From Pontibacter sp. FD36 (GTDB lineage Bacteria > Bacteroidota > Bacteroidia > Cytophagales > Hymenobacteraceae): 64,000 nucleotides of DNA. The stretch is from NCBI RefSeq assembly GCF_015686655.1, contig NZ_JADPMP010000013.1:153454-217453 (forward strand), read 5' to 3'. The position numbers were made by a program, and so were the translations under genes. Position 1 is the stretch's first letter. Every line of letters starts with the position of its first letter. The notes below the pieces were generated by a model. That model made no database searches. It worked only from the letters and a program-made list of their open reading frames with translations, and was not told the origin of the DNA. Below, one piece after another: positions 7,423 to 17,676 of this stretch.

Positions 7423-10092
7423 TCAGTTAAAAGGCACTTCAAGAATCAAGCGTGTTCCCTTGTTATGTTTCGATTCTATGGACAAACTCGCGCCAATTCT
7501 TTCGGCTCTCTCCTGCATTCCCAGAAGTCCGAAAGTTCGTGTTCCAGATAGTTTGTCATCTTGCAGCCCTTTGCCATTATCTTCAATCGTAAAACAGAAG
7601 TGGCTATCCGTCTTCGATATTTGAATGCTAGCCTTGGAAGCTCCGGAGTGCCGCACGATGTTCGTCATAGATTCCTGCATGATCCGGAATACCTCAATGG
7701 ATTTTTCGTTTTCCAGTTCGACATAGTCCACATAAGAGAGTACATCCATTTGGATGGCGCTACGCTTCTGGAAGTCCTGTGCCTGCGACTCTAGTTCGGA
7801 TACCAAGCCAAAATTATCCAGCACTGCGGGCCGAAGAGTCGCTACAATCTTTCGTACCGATGCAATCGAGCTATTGATGGTTTTCATCATGGACTGCAAC
7901 TCTTCTTGCAACAACTCATGCTCCACCTGCCCTTTCGCGAGGGTTTTAAGCAGCAATGTTACATCAATTTTGAGAGCTGTAAAAGCCTGCCCAAGTTCAT
8001 CGTGCAATTCACGTGAAATATACTTGCGCTCCTCTTCCCGCATTACCTGCAAGTGACGGGTAAGTGCCTGCAGTTGCTCATGCGATTTGGAAAGGGATTC
8101 GCTCGTCTTTTTCCGTTCTTTTATGTGCTCTTTCAGCAGTTCATTCGTTTTTTGCAAAGCAGCCGTTCGACTCATCACCCGATCCTCTAAATCGCGGTTA
8201 TTGTCTTCAAGTTCTGAGTTAGCCAGGTTCAGTTCATGGTTCGTTACCGCTAGTTTTTCAGCCATCGTTTTAGCCTTTTGCTCACTTTCTTCCAGTGCTT
8301 TGCGAGCATTCACCTGCTCTGTTACGTCCGTTACCAAGGTATAGAAACCATGTACCACGCCTCCCCTACGATCAGGTATATAGCTCACTTGAATGTGCTT
8401 CACAAAGTCTTCCCGGTAGGGCATAGTTGCTTCAAAGTCCAACACTTCTCCGGCCAGGGCCCTCTGTATGTTGGCTTTCACATTGTGATAAGATGGCTCC
8501 CCTATTACCTCCCGAACAGTTTTCCCCAGCAACTCCTGCGAGACCACCGGAAACCATTTTTCATAGGCTTTATTTGTGAAGCGATACCGCTCTTCCCGGT
8601 CCAGGTAACCAATCAGAACCGGAAGCGAATCGGTGATGAGCTTTAACTGCTGCTCACTTGCCTCCACAGCTATCCTGGACTTCACTTGTTCTGTTACTTC
8701 AAGCGCGAATACGACCACACCATCTACCTGTTTCTGGTCATTAATCTTGGCCTGTAGTATAAACCGAAAGTACCTGTCTTCAATTACGCCATCCGCAGGC
8801 CGCACAAAAGGTATAAGCAGTTCAGACTCCTCGTGGGTAATGCCTTGTTCATACACTTCTCTGAAACTCTTATAAACAAGATTATGCTCTATCTCAGGCA
8901 ATGCTTCCAGTATGGGTTTACCCAGCAGTTTCCGTTCCGGAAAGAGCCCTTCATAAACCGGGTTGACTAAGGTATACACCAGTTCTGGTCCTTCGACAAT
9001 ACAAATGGCTGCAGGCGCCTGCATGAATAGATTTCCCAGCCGCTTACGCTGCCTTTCAGCTTCTGCTTCAGCCCGCTGTAGCTCGCGGGTCCGCGTCTTC
9101 ACACGGCCTTCCAGCTCGCGGTTCAACTCCAGCAGCGATTCAGATTTATGCTCTAACTCCTGCTTTGTCTGAATAAACTCGGTAACATCCAGCGCAAAAA
9201 TCAGAATGCCATCTACTTCACCTTTCGTATTGTAAATAGCCTGATAAATAAAATTCCAATAGATATTTTCGATCGGTTGATCTTCATAGCGCGCTACCGG
9301 AACCAAGACCTCTTTCCCTTCAAAAGTGACACCTGTCTGATAAACATTCCGTATGATTTCCGCAATTGGTTGGCCATCTAGCTCTGGAAGTGCTTCGAAT
9401 AGTGGCAGCCCTACCAGTTTACGCCCCGGAAACAGCTTTTGGTAACTGTCATTTATCTCTTTGTATACAAAATCAGGGCCTTCCAGTATAGCCAAGGCAG
9501 CAGGTGCCTGCTCAAACAAACGCTCCAAACGAAATCGCTGTTGGTCACCAAGTGCAGTGGCCCGTTCTTCCCTCACAAGGCTCTCTGCTAACTTACGCTC
9601 CGTAACGATATGATCTGATACGTTGGTGGTTTCATGAAGTATGTAAGCAACTTTACCTAGTTCATCGAAAATGGGAATGTTGATTACGCTCCAGTAACGC
9701 TCCAAAAACTGGCCAGGCTGCTGTGGGTCACTAATATCATACTGCTGCAAATCCATCCGGTGGGGTTTGCCCGTCGCCAGTACCTGCTCCAAAGAAGCTC
9801 TCAGGTTAATAGAGGCAAACGCATGAGGGGAGCCGGGATTGTCAGGAAAAGCATCGAACAAATACTTGCCTACAATGTCCTCCCGTGACATGAAAATCTC
9901 TTTTAAGAGCGCGTCAGTAGCGGCCTCTACCACAAACTGCGGAGAGAGCAGCAGGCTGGAGCCACTCTGGGATTGAAAAATATGGAGGAAGGGTATAGCG
10001 TGCACACTTGCGCTTTCTGTTGATGGAGAAAGCACAGCACCAGACTCCGGGCTTGTGCTGCCTGGCAGGTTTTCAAATGGCATATTATTCAT
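7423..10092 (-). CDS. Four-PAS sensor histidine kinase (HisKA_3 type)
   Basis: 889 residues without obvious membrane segments, so probably cytoplasmic. Four PAS-type domains lie at roughly 40-165, 185-310, 345-470 and 480-600; the second and third are clearly related (FEQAPAALAILEGPDFVY and FMQAPAAICIVEGPELVY). A coiled coil (about 600-670) leads to a HisKA_3 dimerisation domain with phosphoacceptor His697 (SRELHDELGQAFTALKID). The C-terminal HATPase has an N box (QESMTNIVRHS) and G boxes (DNGKGL, GLLGMQERAERIGA). It pairs with the NarL-type regulator 40 bp downstream. Confidence 0.9.
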   Translation of the reverse strand: MNNMPFENLPGSTSPESGAVLSPSTESASVHAIPFLHIFQSQSGSSLLLSPQFVVEAATDALLKEIFMSREDIVGKYLFDAFPDNPGSPHAFASINLRASLEQVLATGKPHRMDLQQYDISDPQQPGQFLERYWSVINIPIFDELGKVAYILHETTNVSDHIVTERKLAESLVREERATALGDQQRFRLERLFEQAPAALAILEGPDFVYKEINDSYQKLFPGRKLVGLPLFEALPELDGQPIAEIIRNVYQTGVTFEGKEVLVPVARYEDQPIENIYWNFIYQAIYNTKGEVDGILIFALDVTEFIQTKQELEHKSESLLELNRELEGRVKTRTRELQRAEAEAERQRKRLGNLFMQAPAAICIVEGPELVYTLVNPVYEGLFPERKLLGKPILEALPEIEHNLVYKSFREVYEQGITHEESELLIPFVRPADGVIEDRYFRFILQAKINDQKQVDGVVVFALEVTEQVKSRIAVEASEQQLKLITDSLPVLIGYLDREERYRFTNKAYEKWFPVVSQELLGKTVREVIGEPSYHNVKANIQRALAGEVLDFEATMPYREDFVKHIQVSYIPDRRGGVVHGFYTLVTDVTEQVNARKALEESEQKAKTMAEKLAVTNHELNLANSELEDNNRDLEDRVMSRTAALQKTNELLKEHIKERKKTSESLSKSHEQLQALTRHLQVMREEERKYISRELHDELGQAFTALKIDVTLLLKTLAKGQVEHELLQEELQSMMKTINSSIASVRKIVATLRPAVLDNFGLVSELESQAQDFQKRSAIQMDVLSYVDYVELENEKSIEVFRIMQESMTNIVRHSGASKASIQISKTDSHFCFTIEDNGKGLQDDKLSGTRTFGLLGMQERAERIGASLSIESKHNKGTRLILEVPFN

Positions 10093-10724
10093 AGGTTTTA
10101 AACTTGTGCTTTAACTCAGCGCTCGGTTAGGAGAAGTGAGTTAAGCAGTAGGGCATTCGTACTAGTTGCTAAATAGGTAATAACTGAAGTTCAGCTGAGC
10201 TGAAAGGAAATCCGCTAATAAATTCCCTTTGAGAGTGGAGGTTGTTCAGACCCATGAAGGGGTCGGTAAGCTGCTGAATATGGATGGGCAAAGGCTTGAT
10301 GCATAGATTTTCGCTTGGTAAGTTTTCTAAGGCAAAACCTTAAAAAAACACATTAAAATTTTAAGCACTTCGGCTGGTTTCAGGACTGAAGAAACTCAGC
10401 AGCAAAACCTATCAACAAGTCAGTTTCAGAAAAAGTGCCTTTAAAATATTTAAACCCTCTTTTTGCTATGTGCCAACTGGTGTATGCTATACCTGCCAAG
10501 TAGTTCAAAAATTTATAGAACTTTAGCTTAATCATTAAAAAGGAAAACTTCTCAAAACCTCCCGTAACTACTCATACAGAGCTAGATGCCCTATCAGGAA
10601 TAAGAAAAAGGATTGCTCGAGTACTATGTAGTAAACAGCATCTGCTTTACTGCCTTGTTGCTAAAAATCTGGTGATTAAGATGTACAACATTTTTTCACA
10701 AGTGGATCTTGAGTACCATCCGAT
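10093..10724. other. Long intergenic region without recognised genes
   Basis: About 630 bp, A+T-rich compared with its surroundings. I see no frame resembling a protein family on either strand and no clear hairpin terminator. One copy of the CTATACCTG word lies near 10490. It probably contains the promoter region of the four-PAS kinase and decayed sequence next to the DUF5690 remnant. Confidence 0.4.
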
Positions 10725-10812
10725 ATAGACAATTTCCTGAAACCGAACATGATGGTAAAAGCAAAGAATACCATCACTGTCTGAGGGAGTAAACAGCTGT
10801 AATTTTGTTAAC
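10725..10812 (-). pseudogene. Decayed N-terminal fragment of a second DUF5690 gene
   Basis: Read on the minus strand this segment encodes VMVFFAFTIMFGFRKL, which parallels VVVFFAYTMIFGFRKS of the intact DUF5690 protein at 4001-5302. The nucleotide match is also clear (TTTCCTGAAACC and AGCAAAGAATACCA in both). Further upstream in the fragment KITAVYS matches QIKVGLY of the intact protein but in another frame, so there is a frameshift. Downstream similarity stops after about 20 residues. This is the remnant of a duplicated or replaced gene. Confidence 0.7.
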
Positions 10813-11325
10813 TTGCAGGCTATAACGCACAGCTTGAATAAGCAACATATCAATTTGAATAAGCAGATCAGAAACCAGATAAAAGCCATTGCGCTTTACC
10901 AGATCATCGGTGGTATTTTAGGTATAGCACTCACTGTTTGGGTGCTATTCAGCGGCGAGATGGTGGTAGACCAAATGGCCATGCGCATCGGCCTTTTTGC
11001 CAGCGGACTTTACATCTTTTCCATCCTTTGCGGCCGTATGCTTTTCCGCAATCTCCGACGCGGATTGGTGCTCTCCATTATTAACCAAGTACTGCAAGTC
11101 GTGTATTTTTCCTTTGGCACCTATGCCTTCCAGTATGTAGCGGGACTTCGTATTGGCGTTGGTGTGGACATGGTAGCAGGCTGGATCTTTAAATTCAGGT
11201 TGGCCCTCTCCTCTTTCCACTTTAGCGTCGGCACCGACCTGGGCCAGAAATTCATTGGCGTCAACCTGGTTGCCCTGTTTCTGATCTTCTGGATAGAGCG
11301 GTTGATGGAGAAGGTAAAAGAGTAG
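10813..11325 (+). CDS. Hypothetical four-helix membrane protein
   Basis: 170 residues with about four hydrophobic segments (ALYQIIGGILGIALTVWVLF, IGLFASGLYIFSILCG, VVYFSFGTYAFQYVAGLRIGVG, GVNLVALFLIFWIERL). No ATG is available before the first helix. The listed start is a TTG, and internal TTG codons near 10834 and 10855 are equally possible. I do not recognise the family. The DUF5690 remnant abuts its 5' end, so its upstream context has been rearranged. Confidence 0.6.
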   Translation: MQAITHSLNKQHINLNKQIRNQIKAIALYQIIGGILGIALTVWVLFSGEMVVDQMAMRIGLFASGLYIFSILCGRMLFRNLRRGLVLSIINQVLQVVYFSFGTYAFQYVAGLRIGVGVDMVAGWIFKFRLALSSFHFSVGTDLGQKFIGVNLVALFLIFWIERLMEKVKE

Positions 11326-11418
11326 CGCTATACTTGTATCAGGTATAGGTATAGACGGCAGCAATACAAGATCATTGTAGAGCTTTATTCTTATTTCGAC
11401 ATCAATGAATGAAGTAAA

Positions 11419-11667
11419 ATGAAAATCTATAAAGCTTTATTCTGGATTACACTAATTACTGGTTTTACAATATTCTCAATCGGTGCCTATTTGAAATTCA
11501 CTAATCAGGTTTCTATAGGGTTGACTGCTGGTAGACTTGGGAATATTCAGCAGGGAACGATAACAGGGTTTAGCGGAATGCTTCTTGGCGTTTTACTGAT
11601 ACTGTTATCAATTTGGACTTATAGAATTTATAGAGAAGAAAAAGAGAAATTTGATAGAATGGAATAA
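11419..11667 (+). CDS. Hypothetical two-helix membrane protein
   Basis: 82 residues with two hydrophobic segments (ALFWITLITGFTIFSIGAYL and MLLGVLLILLSIWTYRIY) joined by a short glycine-rich loop and ending in a charged tail. The ATG start is clear. It has the form of a gliding-motility GldL-like or general two-TM protein, but nothing in the sequence is specific. The gene body is more A+T-rich than its neighbours. A bidirectional terminator follows. Confidence 0.6.
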   Translation: MKIYKALFWITLITGFTIFSIGAYLKFTNQVSIGLTAGRLGNIQQGTITGFSGMLLGVLLILLSIWTYRIYREEKEKFDRME

Positions 11668-11711
11668 AAGGTTGTTGCCAACAGATATGGGTATAGCTTC
11701 AGGCAAAAGCA

Positions 11712-11741
11712 AAAAGCCCCGACCAAATGGCCGGGGCTTTT
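11712..11741. terminator. Bidirectional rho-independent terminator
   Basis: Hairpin with arms AAAAGCCCCG and CGGGGCTTTT and an inner ACC/GGC pairing around AAAT. A-tracts and T-tracts flank both sides, so it can serve the membrane-protein gene on the plus strand and the RND operon on the minus strand. Confidence 0.85.
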
Positions 11742-11783
11742 CATTTATCAGGATCAAAAATCTTTTGTCCTTTGTCTAAAAAC

Positions 11784-14700
11784 TTACGGATTCACATAAG
11801 CAGGATCACCGCCATCATTATCTGGCAGGTCACCGCCTTTAGCGCGAAGCTCGGCCAGACCTTTTTTACCGTAGGCGATCCGGGTGATCACCACGTATAG
11901 TACCGGCACCACGAAGATGGCCAGGAAGGTAGCGGCCAGCATACCGCCGATAACTACCCAACCAATAGTCTGGCGCGACACGGCACCTGCACCGGCGGCA
12001 AGCGCCAAGGGTACTACACCCAAAATGAAGGCAAGTGAGGTCATGATGATTGGACGCAGACGGAGCTGAACCGCTTCAATCGTAGCTTCAATCAGATCCA
12101 TACCCCGATCTACACGTTCCTTGGCAAACTCCACGATCAGGATGGCATTTTTAGCTGCCAAACCAATCAATGTGATCATACCGATCTGGGCGTATACGTT
12201 GTTGTCCAGTTTAGGCAGTAAGGTGAGCGCCAATATGGCCCCAAACATACCAAGCGGAATAGCAAACAGGATGGAGAACGGCACGGACCAGCTTTCGTAT
12301 AACGCTGCCAGCAACAGAAGCACCAGCAGGATCGAAAGCGAGAAGATGTAGATGGTGCTCGCACCCGCTGCACGCTCTTCGCGGCTCAGGCCTGTAAACT
12401 CGTAGCCATAACCGGCAGGGAGTACCTCGGCGGCTACTTCCTCCAGTGCATCCAGCGCCTGACCACTACTGTAGCCCGGTGCGGCACTACCATTGATATC
12501 GACAGAGCGGAAAAGATTGTAGTGCGAAATTACTGCCGCGTTTTCTACTACCCGCGAGGTCACCAGTGCGCTCAGCGGCACGGACTGGCCTTGTCTATTC
12601 ATCACGTAGTACTGCTTCAGGCTTTCGATGTCCATGCGGTAAGAGGTGTCGGCCTGCGCCACTACCCTGAAGTTACGGCCGTAGCGCGTAAAGTCGTTCA
12701 CGTAGCGGCTACCCATGTACGTTGACATGGTCGAGTAAATATCAGCGATGTTCACACCGAGTCGCTTCGCTTTTTCGCGGTCCACGTCTATATGGTAACC
12801 CGGTGTTTTTGCTGTGAAGAAGCTGTAGGCCATTCCAATCTCAGGACGTGCATTGGCAGCTGCCAGGAACTGTCCCATCACCTGTTCGAGCTCACGCACA
12901 TCACCGGCCCGGCGCTGCTGCAGCACGAAGGTGAAACCGCCTGACTGCCCCAAACCAGGTATAGCCGGAGGCGCTACAAGGCGTACGCTGGCTTCTTTTA
13001 TACCTGCAATCTTCTGCTGCACTTCAGCCATCACCCCATTCAGGTGCGAAGCCTCGTCCTTCCGCTGGTCCCATGGCTCCAGCTGCACAAAGAAGGTACC
13101 GCTGTTTGACTTGAAAGAGAAGTTAATCGCATTCAGACCAGCAATGGAGGTATAGTTTCGAATCGCTTCCACAGAACCCAGCTGATTACCAATCTCCTCG
13201 AGTATCTCTGAAGTCCGGCTCATGGAGGCGCCTTCCGGCAGCTCCACCGACACGAACATACGACCCTCATCTTCTGTAGGTATAAAGCCGGTTGGTTTGG
13301 TGGCAAACAGTCCGAAAGTACCCACATAGATACAGATCAGGATGATCAGCACCAGCGGTGTCGCTTTGATGCTCTTGCGGACGCCTACCGAATAACGCTC
13401 GGTGGTGCGGGCAAACCAATTGTTGAAGTTGTAGAAGAATTTGTTGATGCCGCGTGAGTCCTTGTTCACATTCATCGGCTTGAGCATCAGCGAGCAAAGT
13501 GCCGGCGTGAGGGTAAGAGCCACAAAGGCGGAGATCAACACAGAGATCGCAATCGTGATCGCGAACTGCTGGTACAATCTACCTACGATACCAGGTATAA
13601 AGCCCACAGGTATAAATACCGCCGCCAGGATCAGACCAATGGCAATAACCGGCGCCGTGATATCTTTCATGGCCTTGCGGGTGGCTTCTTTGGCAGAGAG
13701 CTTTTCATGGTCGATATAATGCTGCACGGCTTCCACCACCACGATGGCGTCATCCACCACAATACCAATCGAGAGCACGAAACCGAAGAGTGTGAGCGTG
13801 TTGATGGTAAAGCCCAGCGGGATGAAGAACACGAAAGTACCGATAATGGACACAGGTATAGCCAGGATCGGCACCAGGGTCGCGCGCCAGCTCTGCAGGA
13901 ACAGGAAGACCACCAGGATCACGAGGATCAGGGCCTCTACCAGCGTTTTCACCACCTCGTTGATCGACACCTGCACTACTGATACCGTTTCGAACGAAAC
14001 GATATAATCTACGTCAGCCGGGAAAGAGGCCTTCAACTCGTCCAGCGCAGCGTAGATGCCTTCGGCGGTCTCGAGGGCGTTACTGCCCGGTGCCTGGTAC
14101 AGGAGCATCATCGTAGCCGGGTTACCGTTGATCTTGGACTGGCGGCCATAGTCAAAGCGGCCAAACTCGATGCGGGCCACGTCGCGCAGGTATACCACCG
14201 AACCGTCCGTCTGGTTGGTGCGCACGATGATGTCACCAAACTCCTCCTGCGTCTGCAGTCGGCCAGTTACCGTGATCGGGTACTGGAATGCCTGGGTATT
14301 GTACTGCGGTGCACCGCCTACCGTACCGGCAGCCACCTGCAGGTTTTGCTCCTGTATAGCCGCTGTGATCTCGTTGGCCCCAATGTTATACTGCGCCAGC
14401 TTGTCCGGCTGCAGCCAAAGACGCATACTGAAATCCTGCCCGATGGAGGTGATATCGCCCACTCCACTCACACGCATCAGGGCATCCTTGATGTAAATGT
14501 TAGTGTAGTTGTCGAGGAACTGGATATCGTGGGTGCGGTTCGGCGAGTAGATACCGATTACCATCATAATACTCGGGTTACGCTTACGCACCGTCACGCC
14601 CAGTCGTCTTACTTCTTCTGGCAAGGTCGGCTGCGCAATGCTGGCCCGGTTTTGCACGTCGAGCGTCGCAATGTCGATGTCGGTGCCCACCTCAAAGGTA

Positions 14701-14978
14701 ACCGACATGTTCATCTGGCCGGTACTCGTGTTGGTAGAGGTGATGTAAGCCATACCTGGTGTACCGTTGATCTGTGTCTCCACCGGCGTGGCCACCGACT
14801 GCTCTACCGTCAGGGCGTCAGAGCCGGTATAGTTAGCCGATACCGATACGGTAGGCGGCGAAATATCCGGGTACTGCGTGACAGGCAAATTCATCATGGC
14901 CAGCAATCCCACCAGCACGATCACAATCGAGATCACCATGGCGGTGACGGGCCTTCTTATAAATACTTCTGAAATCAT
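11784..14978 (-). CDS. RND efflux pump, inner-membrane transporter (AcrB/HAE1 type)
   Basis: 1064 residues, the expected length for a hydrophobe/amphiphile efflux RND pump. It begins with the typical MISEVFIRRPVTAMVISIVI. The proton-relay acidic pair is in SIGIVVDDAIVVVEAVQH (helix 4) and the partner lysine in LAAKNAILIVEFAKE (helix 10). Two large periplasmic loops and 12 helices are present. It exports hydrophobic compounds using the proton gradient, together with the adaptor and TolC-like protein encoded immediately upstream. Substrates cannot be inferred. Confidence 0.95.
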   Translation of the reverse strand: MISEVFIRRPVTAMVISIVIVLVGLLAMMNLPVTQYPDISPPTVSVSANYTGSDALTVEQSVATPVETQINGTPGMAYITSTNTSTGQMNMSVTFEVGTDIDIATLDVQNRASIAQPTLPEEVRRLGVTVRKRNPSIMMVIGIYSPNRTHDIQFLDNYTNIYIKDALMRVSGVGDITSIGQDFSMRLWLQPDKLAQYNIGANEITAAIQEQNLQVAAGTVGGAPQYNTQAFQYPITVTGRLQTQEEFGDIIVRTNQTDGSVVYLRDVARIEFGRFDYGRQSKINGNPATMMLLYQAPGSNALETAEGIYAALDELKASFPADVDYIVSFETVSVVQVSINEVVKTLVEALILVILVVFLFLQSWRATLVPILAIPVSIIGTFVFFIPLGFTINTLTLFGFVLSIGIVVDDAIVVVEAVQHYIDHEKLSAKEATRKAMKDITAPVIAIGLILAAVFIPVGFIPGIVGRLYQQFAITIAISVLISAFVALTLTPALCSLMLKPMNVNKDSRGINKFFYNFNNWFARTTERYSVGVRKSIKATPLVLIILICIYVGTFGLFATKPTGFIPTEDEGRMFVSVELPEGASMSRTSEILEEIGNQLGSVEAIRNYTSIAGLNAINFSFKSNSGTFFVQLEPWDQRKDEASHLNGVMAEVQQKIAGIKEASVRLVAPPAIPGLGQSGGFTFVLQQRRAGDVRELEQVMGQFLAAANARPEIGMAYSFFTAKTPGYHIDVDREKAKRLGVNIADIYSTMSTYMGSRYVNDFTRYGRNFRVVAQADTSYRMDIESLKQYYVMNRQGQSVPLSALVTSRVVENAAVISHYNLFRSVDINGSAAPGYSSGQALDALEEVAAEVLPAGYGYEFTGLSREERAAGASTIYIFSLSILLVLLLLAALYESWSVPFSILFAIPLGMFGAILALTLLPKLDNNVYAQIGMITLIGLAAKNAILIVEFAKERVDRGMDLIEATIEAVQLRLRPIIMTSLAFILGVVPLALAAGAGAVSRQTIGWVVIGGMLAATFLAIFVVPVLYVVITRIAYGKKGLAELRAKGGDLPDNDGGDPAYVNP

Positions 14979-15013
14979 CTTGCTTGTTAATCTTCTGAAA
15001 GACCTATCTCTGT

Positions 15014-16159
15014 TTATCTGGCGGCACCCGCCTGTGGCTGGCCCTGCTCAGGACCTTCGAGCTGTACTTTGGCTCCCTGGCGCAAACGCTGTATACCTTC
15101 GGTCACAATCTGCTGCCCTTGCTGCAGGCCTTCTCGCACGACAATGTTGCCGTTCACGCGTGTTCCCAGCTGCACGTTCTGCTGCACCACGGAGTCGCCC
15201 TGCACCACATACACATAGTACTCACCCAACTGCTCTGTCACGGCCTTAAAAGGGATCACAATCTGGTCGCCCAGGTCCTGGTTAAGCACGTCCAGGCTCA
15301 CAGTCATCCCTGGTATCAGTCTTTCGTCGGGGTTCGGGAACTGCACACGCACGGTGGTAGTACCTGACTGGCGGCCAATGGCTCTGTCGATGGCGACCAG
15401 TTTGCCATTGTGCTCGTACTGCTCACCGTTATTAAAGCGAATCGTGAAAAGTGAATCCGGTTGGTTGCCTTGACGCAGGTTGCTAAAACGACCAAGCTCG
15501 GCTTCGTTGATCACAAAGTCAACTGCGATCGGGTCAGATGACGACACCGTGTTCAGCAAAGGCTGGCCCGGCGATACCTGCGCTCCTACCCTGACCTGCG
15601 AAATGCCGATCACACCGCTGAATGGCGCTGTGATGGTCGAATAACTCAGATCCGTGCCTGCGCTGCTCACCTGGGCCTGCGCCGCTGACACCTGTGCACG
15701 GGCGGTCTGCACTTCGGTGCGGGCGTAGTCTACCTGCTGCCTGGCAATGGCGTCACGTTCGGCCAGTCGCTCGTAACGCTCCAGGTCCTTCTCGGCGCGG
15801 GCCAGGTTGGCTTTGGCGCTCTGCAGACTGGCCTGCGCCTGCTGTATACCTGCCTGGTATTTGTTCTGGTCTATCTCGTAAAGTTTCTGCCCCTTTTTGA
15901 CACGCTGTCCGTCCTGCACAAAAATATTGGTGATATACCCTGATACTTGCGGACGCAGCTCTACTTCCTGCAGCGGCACCACCCTGGCCGGGTATGTATC
16001 GCGGCCGGTTACGCTTTGCTGCTTTACCTGAATCGTGTTCACCGGAACGGCCATGGCTGCAGGGTTCATCTGCTGCTGTCCGGCATCGTCACCGCCGCAA
16101 GACACAAGCATAGTCGGGCTGATGATGGCTGCGAACAGCCAGGTGTATTTATTTTTCAT
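15014..16159 (-). CDS. RND efflux periplasmic adaptor (MFP family lipoprotein)
   Basis: 381 residues. A lipoprotein signal ends in LVSCGG (lipobox cysteine at about residue 21). Then come a barrel-sandwich half (VELRPQVSGYITNIFVQDGQRVKKGQKLYEID), a helical hairpin rich in Gln and Ala (about 100-165), the second lipoyl half (TAPFSGVIGISQVRVGAQVSPGQPLL) and beta-barrel/membrane-proximal domains. It bridges the pump and the TolC channel. It lies between the two genes, 35 bp before the pump and 18 bp after tolC, in one operon. Confidence 0.94.
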   Translation of the reverse strand: MKNKYTWLFAAIISPTMLVSCGGDDAGQQQMNPAAMAVPVNTIQVKQQSVTGRDTYPARVVPLQEVELRPQVSGYITNIFVQDGQRVKKGQKLYEIDQNKYQAGIQQAQASLQSAKANLARAEKDLERYERLAERDAIARQQVDYARTEVQTARAQVSAAQAQVSSAGTDLSYSTITAPFSGVIGISQVRVGAQVSPGQPLLNTVSSSDPIAVDFVINEAELGRFSNLRQGNQPDSLFTIRFNNGEQYEHNGKLVAIDRAIGRQSGTTTVRVQFPNPDERLIPGMTVSLDVLNQDLGDQIVIPFKAVTEQLGEYYVYVVQGDSVVQQNVQLGTRVNGNIVVREGLQQGQQIVTEGIQRLRQGAKVQLEGPEQGQPQAGAAR

Positions 16160-16177
16160 TATTCTGTTTCTCTGATT

Positions 16178-17512
16178 TTATCGGTTGATGTCTATGTTTC
16201 CAAGGGCTCGCTGCAGGTCTAGTTTGCTGGAGAGCACGCCGTAAAGGGCATTGTAGTAGTTGAGTTGCGTGGTGCGCAGTTCTGTCTCGGCCACAATCAA
16301 GTCCACGTAGGCTTTCACGCCCTCGTCGTACTGCAGCTTGATGATCTCGTACACCTCTTCGGCCATTTCCAGGTTCGACTGTACGGTGCGCCACTCTGTG
16401 TAATCGCCCTTGTAATTGGCAAGAGCCGTCTGGTATTCGGTGTTGATGGCCCGGCGAGCGTCTTCGATTTGCACATCCAGGCGGTCTTCCTGCAGCTGTG
16501 CAATCTTGAGGTTCTGCAGCCTTCTGGTACCCTGGAAAATAGGTAGCGCTACCTGCAGACCAACCGACGAATTAGGGAAATGCTGGTCGTAGAGGTTGGC
16601 GAACTCGTTGTTGAAGTACAGGAGGTTGTAATTGGCGAAAGCAGAAACAGTTGGCAGGAAGCTCCAACGATTAAAAGCCGTGTTCAGCTTCAGAAGTTCG
16701 CGCTGCGTCTGCAACTGCTGCAGTTCCACCCTTTTGTCGAAGGCGATCAGTTCGGTAGTATCTACCTGTACTTCCTGCTCCATGCGGGCATACTGGTAGG
16801 TCAGGTTCAGCTCCTGCTCCACCGGATAGCCCATCAGCTGTTTCAGATAGGCTACGCTGGCTTTGATATTCTCCTGCACCCGCTTGCGGTCTGACCGGAT
16901 GTTGGCCAGTGTGATGGCGGCACGCTGGTAGTCCGTTTTATCAACCAGACCAACCTCGTAGCGGCTGCGGGCGTCGTTGAACTGCTTTTCCTGGCGCGAA
17001 ATGTTCTGATCCAGAATGCGCAACTGTTCCTGCGTGAGCAGCACATTGTAGAACGCCTTGCTCACTTCTACCACTGTATTGATGCGGGTATCGGTTACCT
17101 GCTGATCCAGCAACAGTTTTCTGGAGCGGGATGCCCTGGAGGCGAGCAGCAGGTTGTTGTCAAAAATGTTCTGTGTGGCCTGCAGCGCCAGGTTGGAGTT
17201 GTATTTCTGTCCGAAGGTGATGATCTCCCCTCCGATTGGCTGCTGGGGTCTTTTGATGTTGTAAGTGCTCCCGAAGTTGGCATTGATCTGCGGAAACCAG
17301 CCCGAAAGACTGGCTCTGATCTCCCGCTCACCGATCTGCTCATCGATCAGTGCCTGCTCCATCGCCGCCCGGTTTTCCAGCGCATAGCCTACGCATTGCT
17401 CCAGGGTCAGGCTGTCCGTCGCGGCTATACCTGTCTTGTCCTGCGCCATCAGGGCGCCCGGAACCAGCAGGCAGGCAATCAGCAGTTGTTTAAAATAGGT
17501 AGTTAATTTCAT
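16178..17512 (-). CDS. TolC family outer-membrane efflux channel
   Basis: 444 residues with a signal peptide (LLIACLLVPGALMAQ) and the internally duplicated, coiled-coil-rich OEP architecture: SLTLEQCVGYALENRAAMEQ near the start, and YNLLYFNNEF and SVGLQVALPIFQGTRRLQN in the middle. It is predicted to form the trimeric exit duct of this RND system. It is the first structural gene after tetR; a 164-bp spacer separates the two and should contain the operon promoter. Confidence 0.93.
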   Translation of the reverse strand: MKLTTYFKQLLIACLLVPGALMAQDKTGIAATDSLTLEQCVGYALENRAAMEQALIDEQIGEREIRASLSGWFPQINANFGSTYNIKRPQQPIGGEIITFGQKYNSNLALQATQNIFDNNLLLASRASRSRKLLLDQQVTDTRINTVVEVSKAFYNVLLTQEQLRILDQNISRQEKQFNDARSRYEVGLVDKTDYQRAAITLANIRSDRKRVQENIKASVAYLKQLMGYPVEQELNLTYQYARMEQEVQVDTTELIAFDKRVELQQLQTQRELLKLNTAFNRWSFLPTVSAFANYNLLYFNNEFANLYDQHFPNSSVGLQVALPIFQGTRRLQNLKIAQLQEDRLDVQIEDARRAINTEYQTALANYKGDYTEWRTVQSNLEMAEEVYEIIKLQYDEGVKAYVDLIVAETELRTTQLNYYNALYGVLSSKLDLQRALGNIDINR

Positions 17513-17676
17513 GTATAATTTTGGTGTTCAGCATTTTGATTGAGTATTAAACGTGCAGGTGCAGTAACTGATGGTACCGTACCCACTTTAGTTTTTTCTT
17601 TCTTATTTCATTCAGGCGCTTATTGTTATTGTTTAAACATCAGTGTAATGGTAATTTTATTTGCTAAAGTTGGCGG

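Noticed and set aside
10647..10889. 80-codon minus-strand open frame as a gene
   Set aside because: The DUF5690-like residues lie in another frame of the same DNA, so this frame is an accident of a decayed gene.
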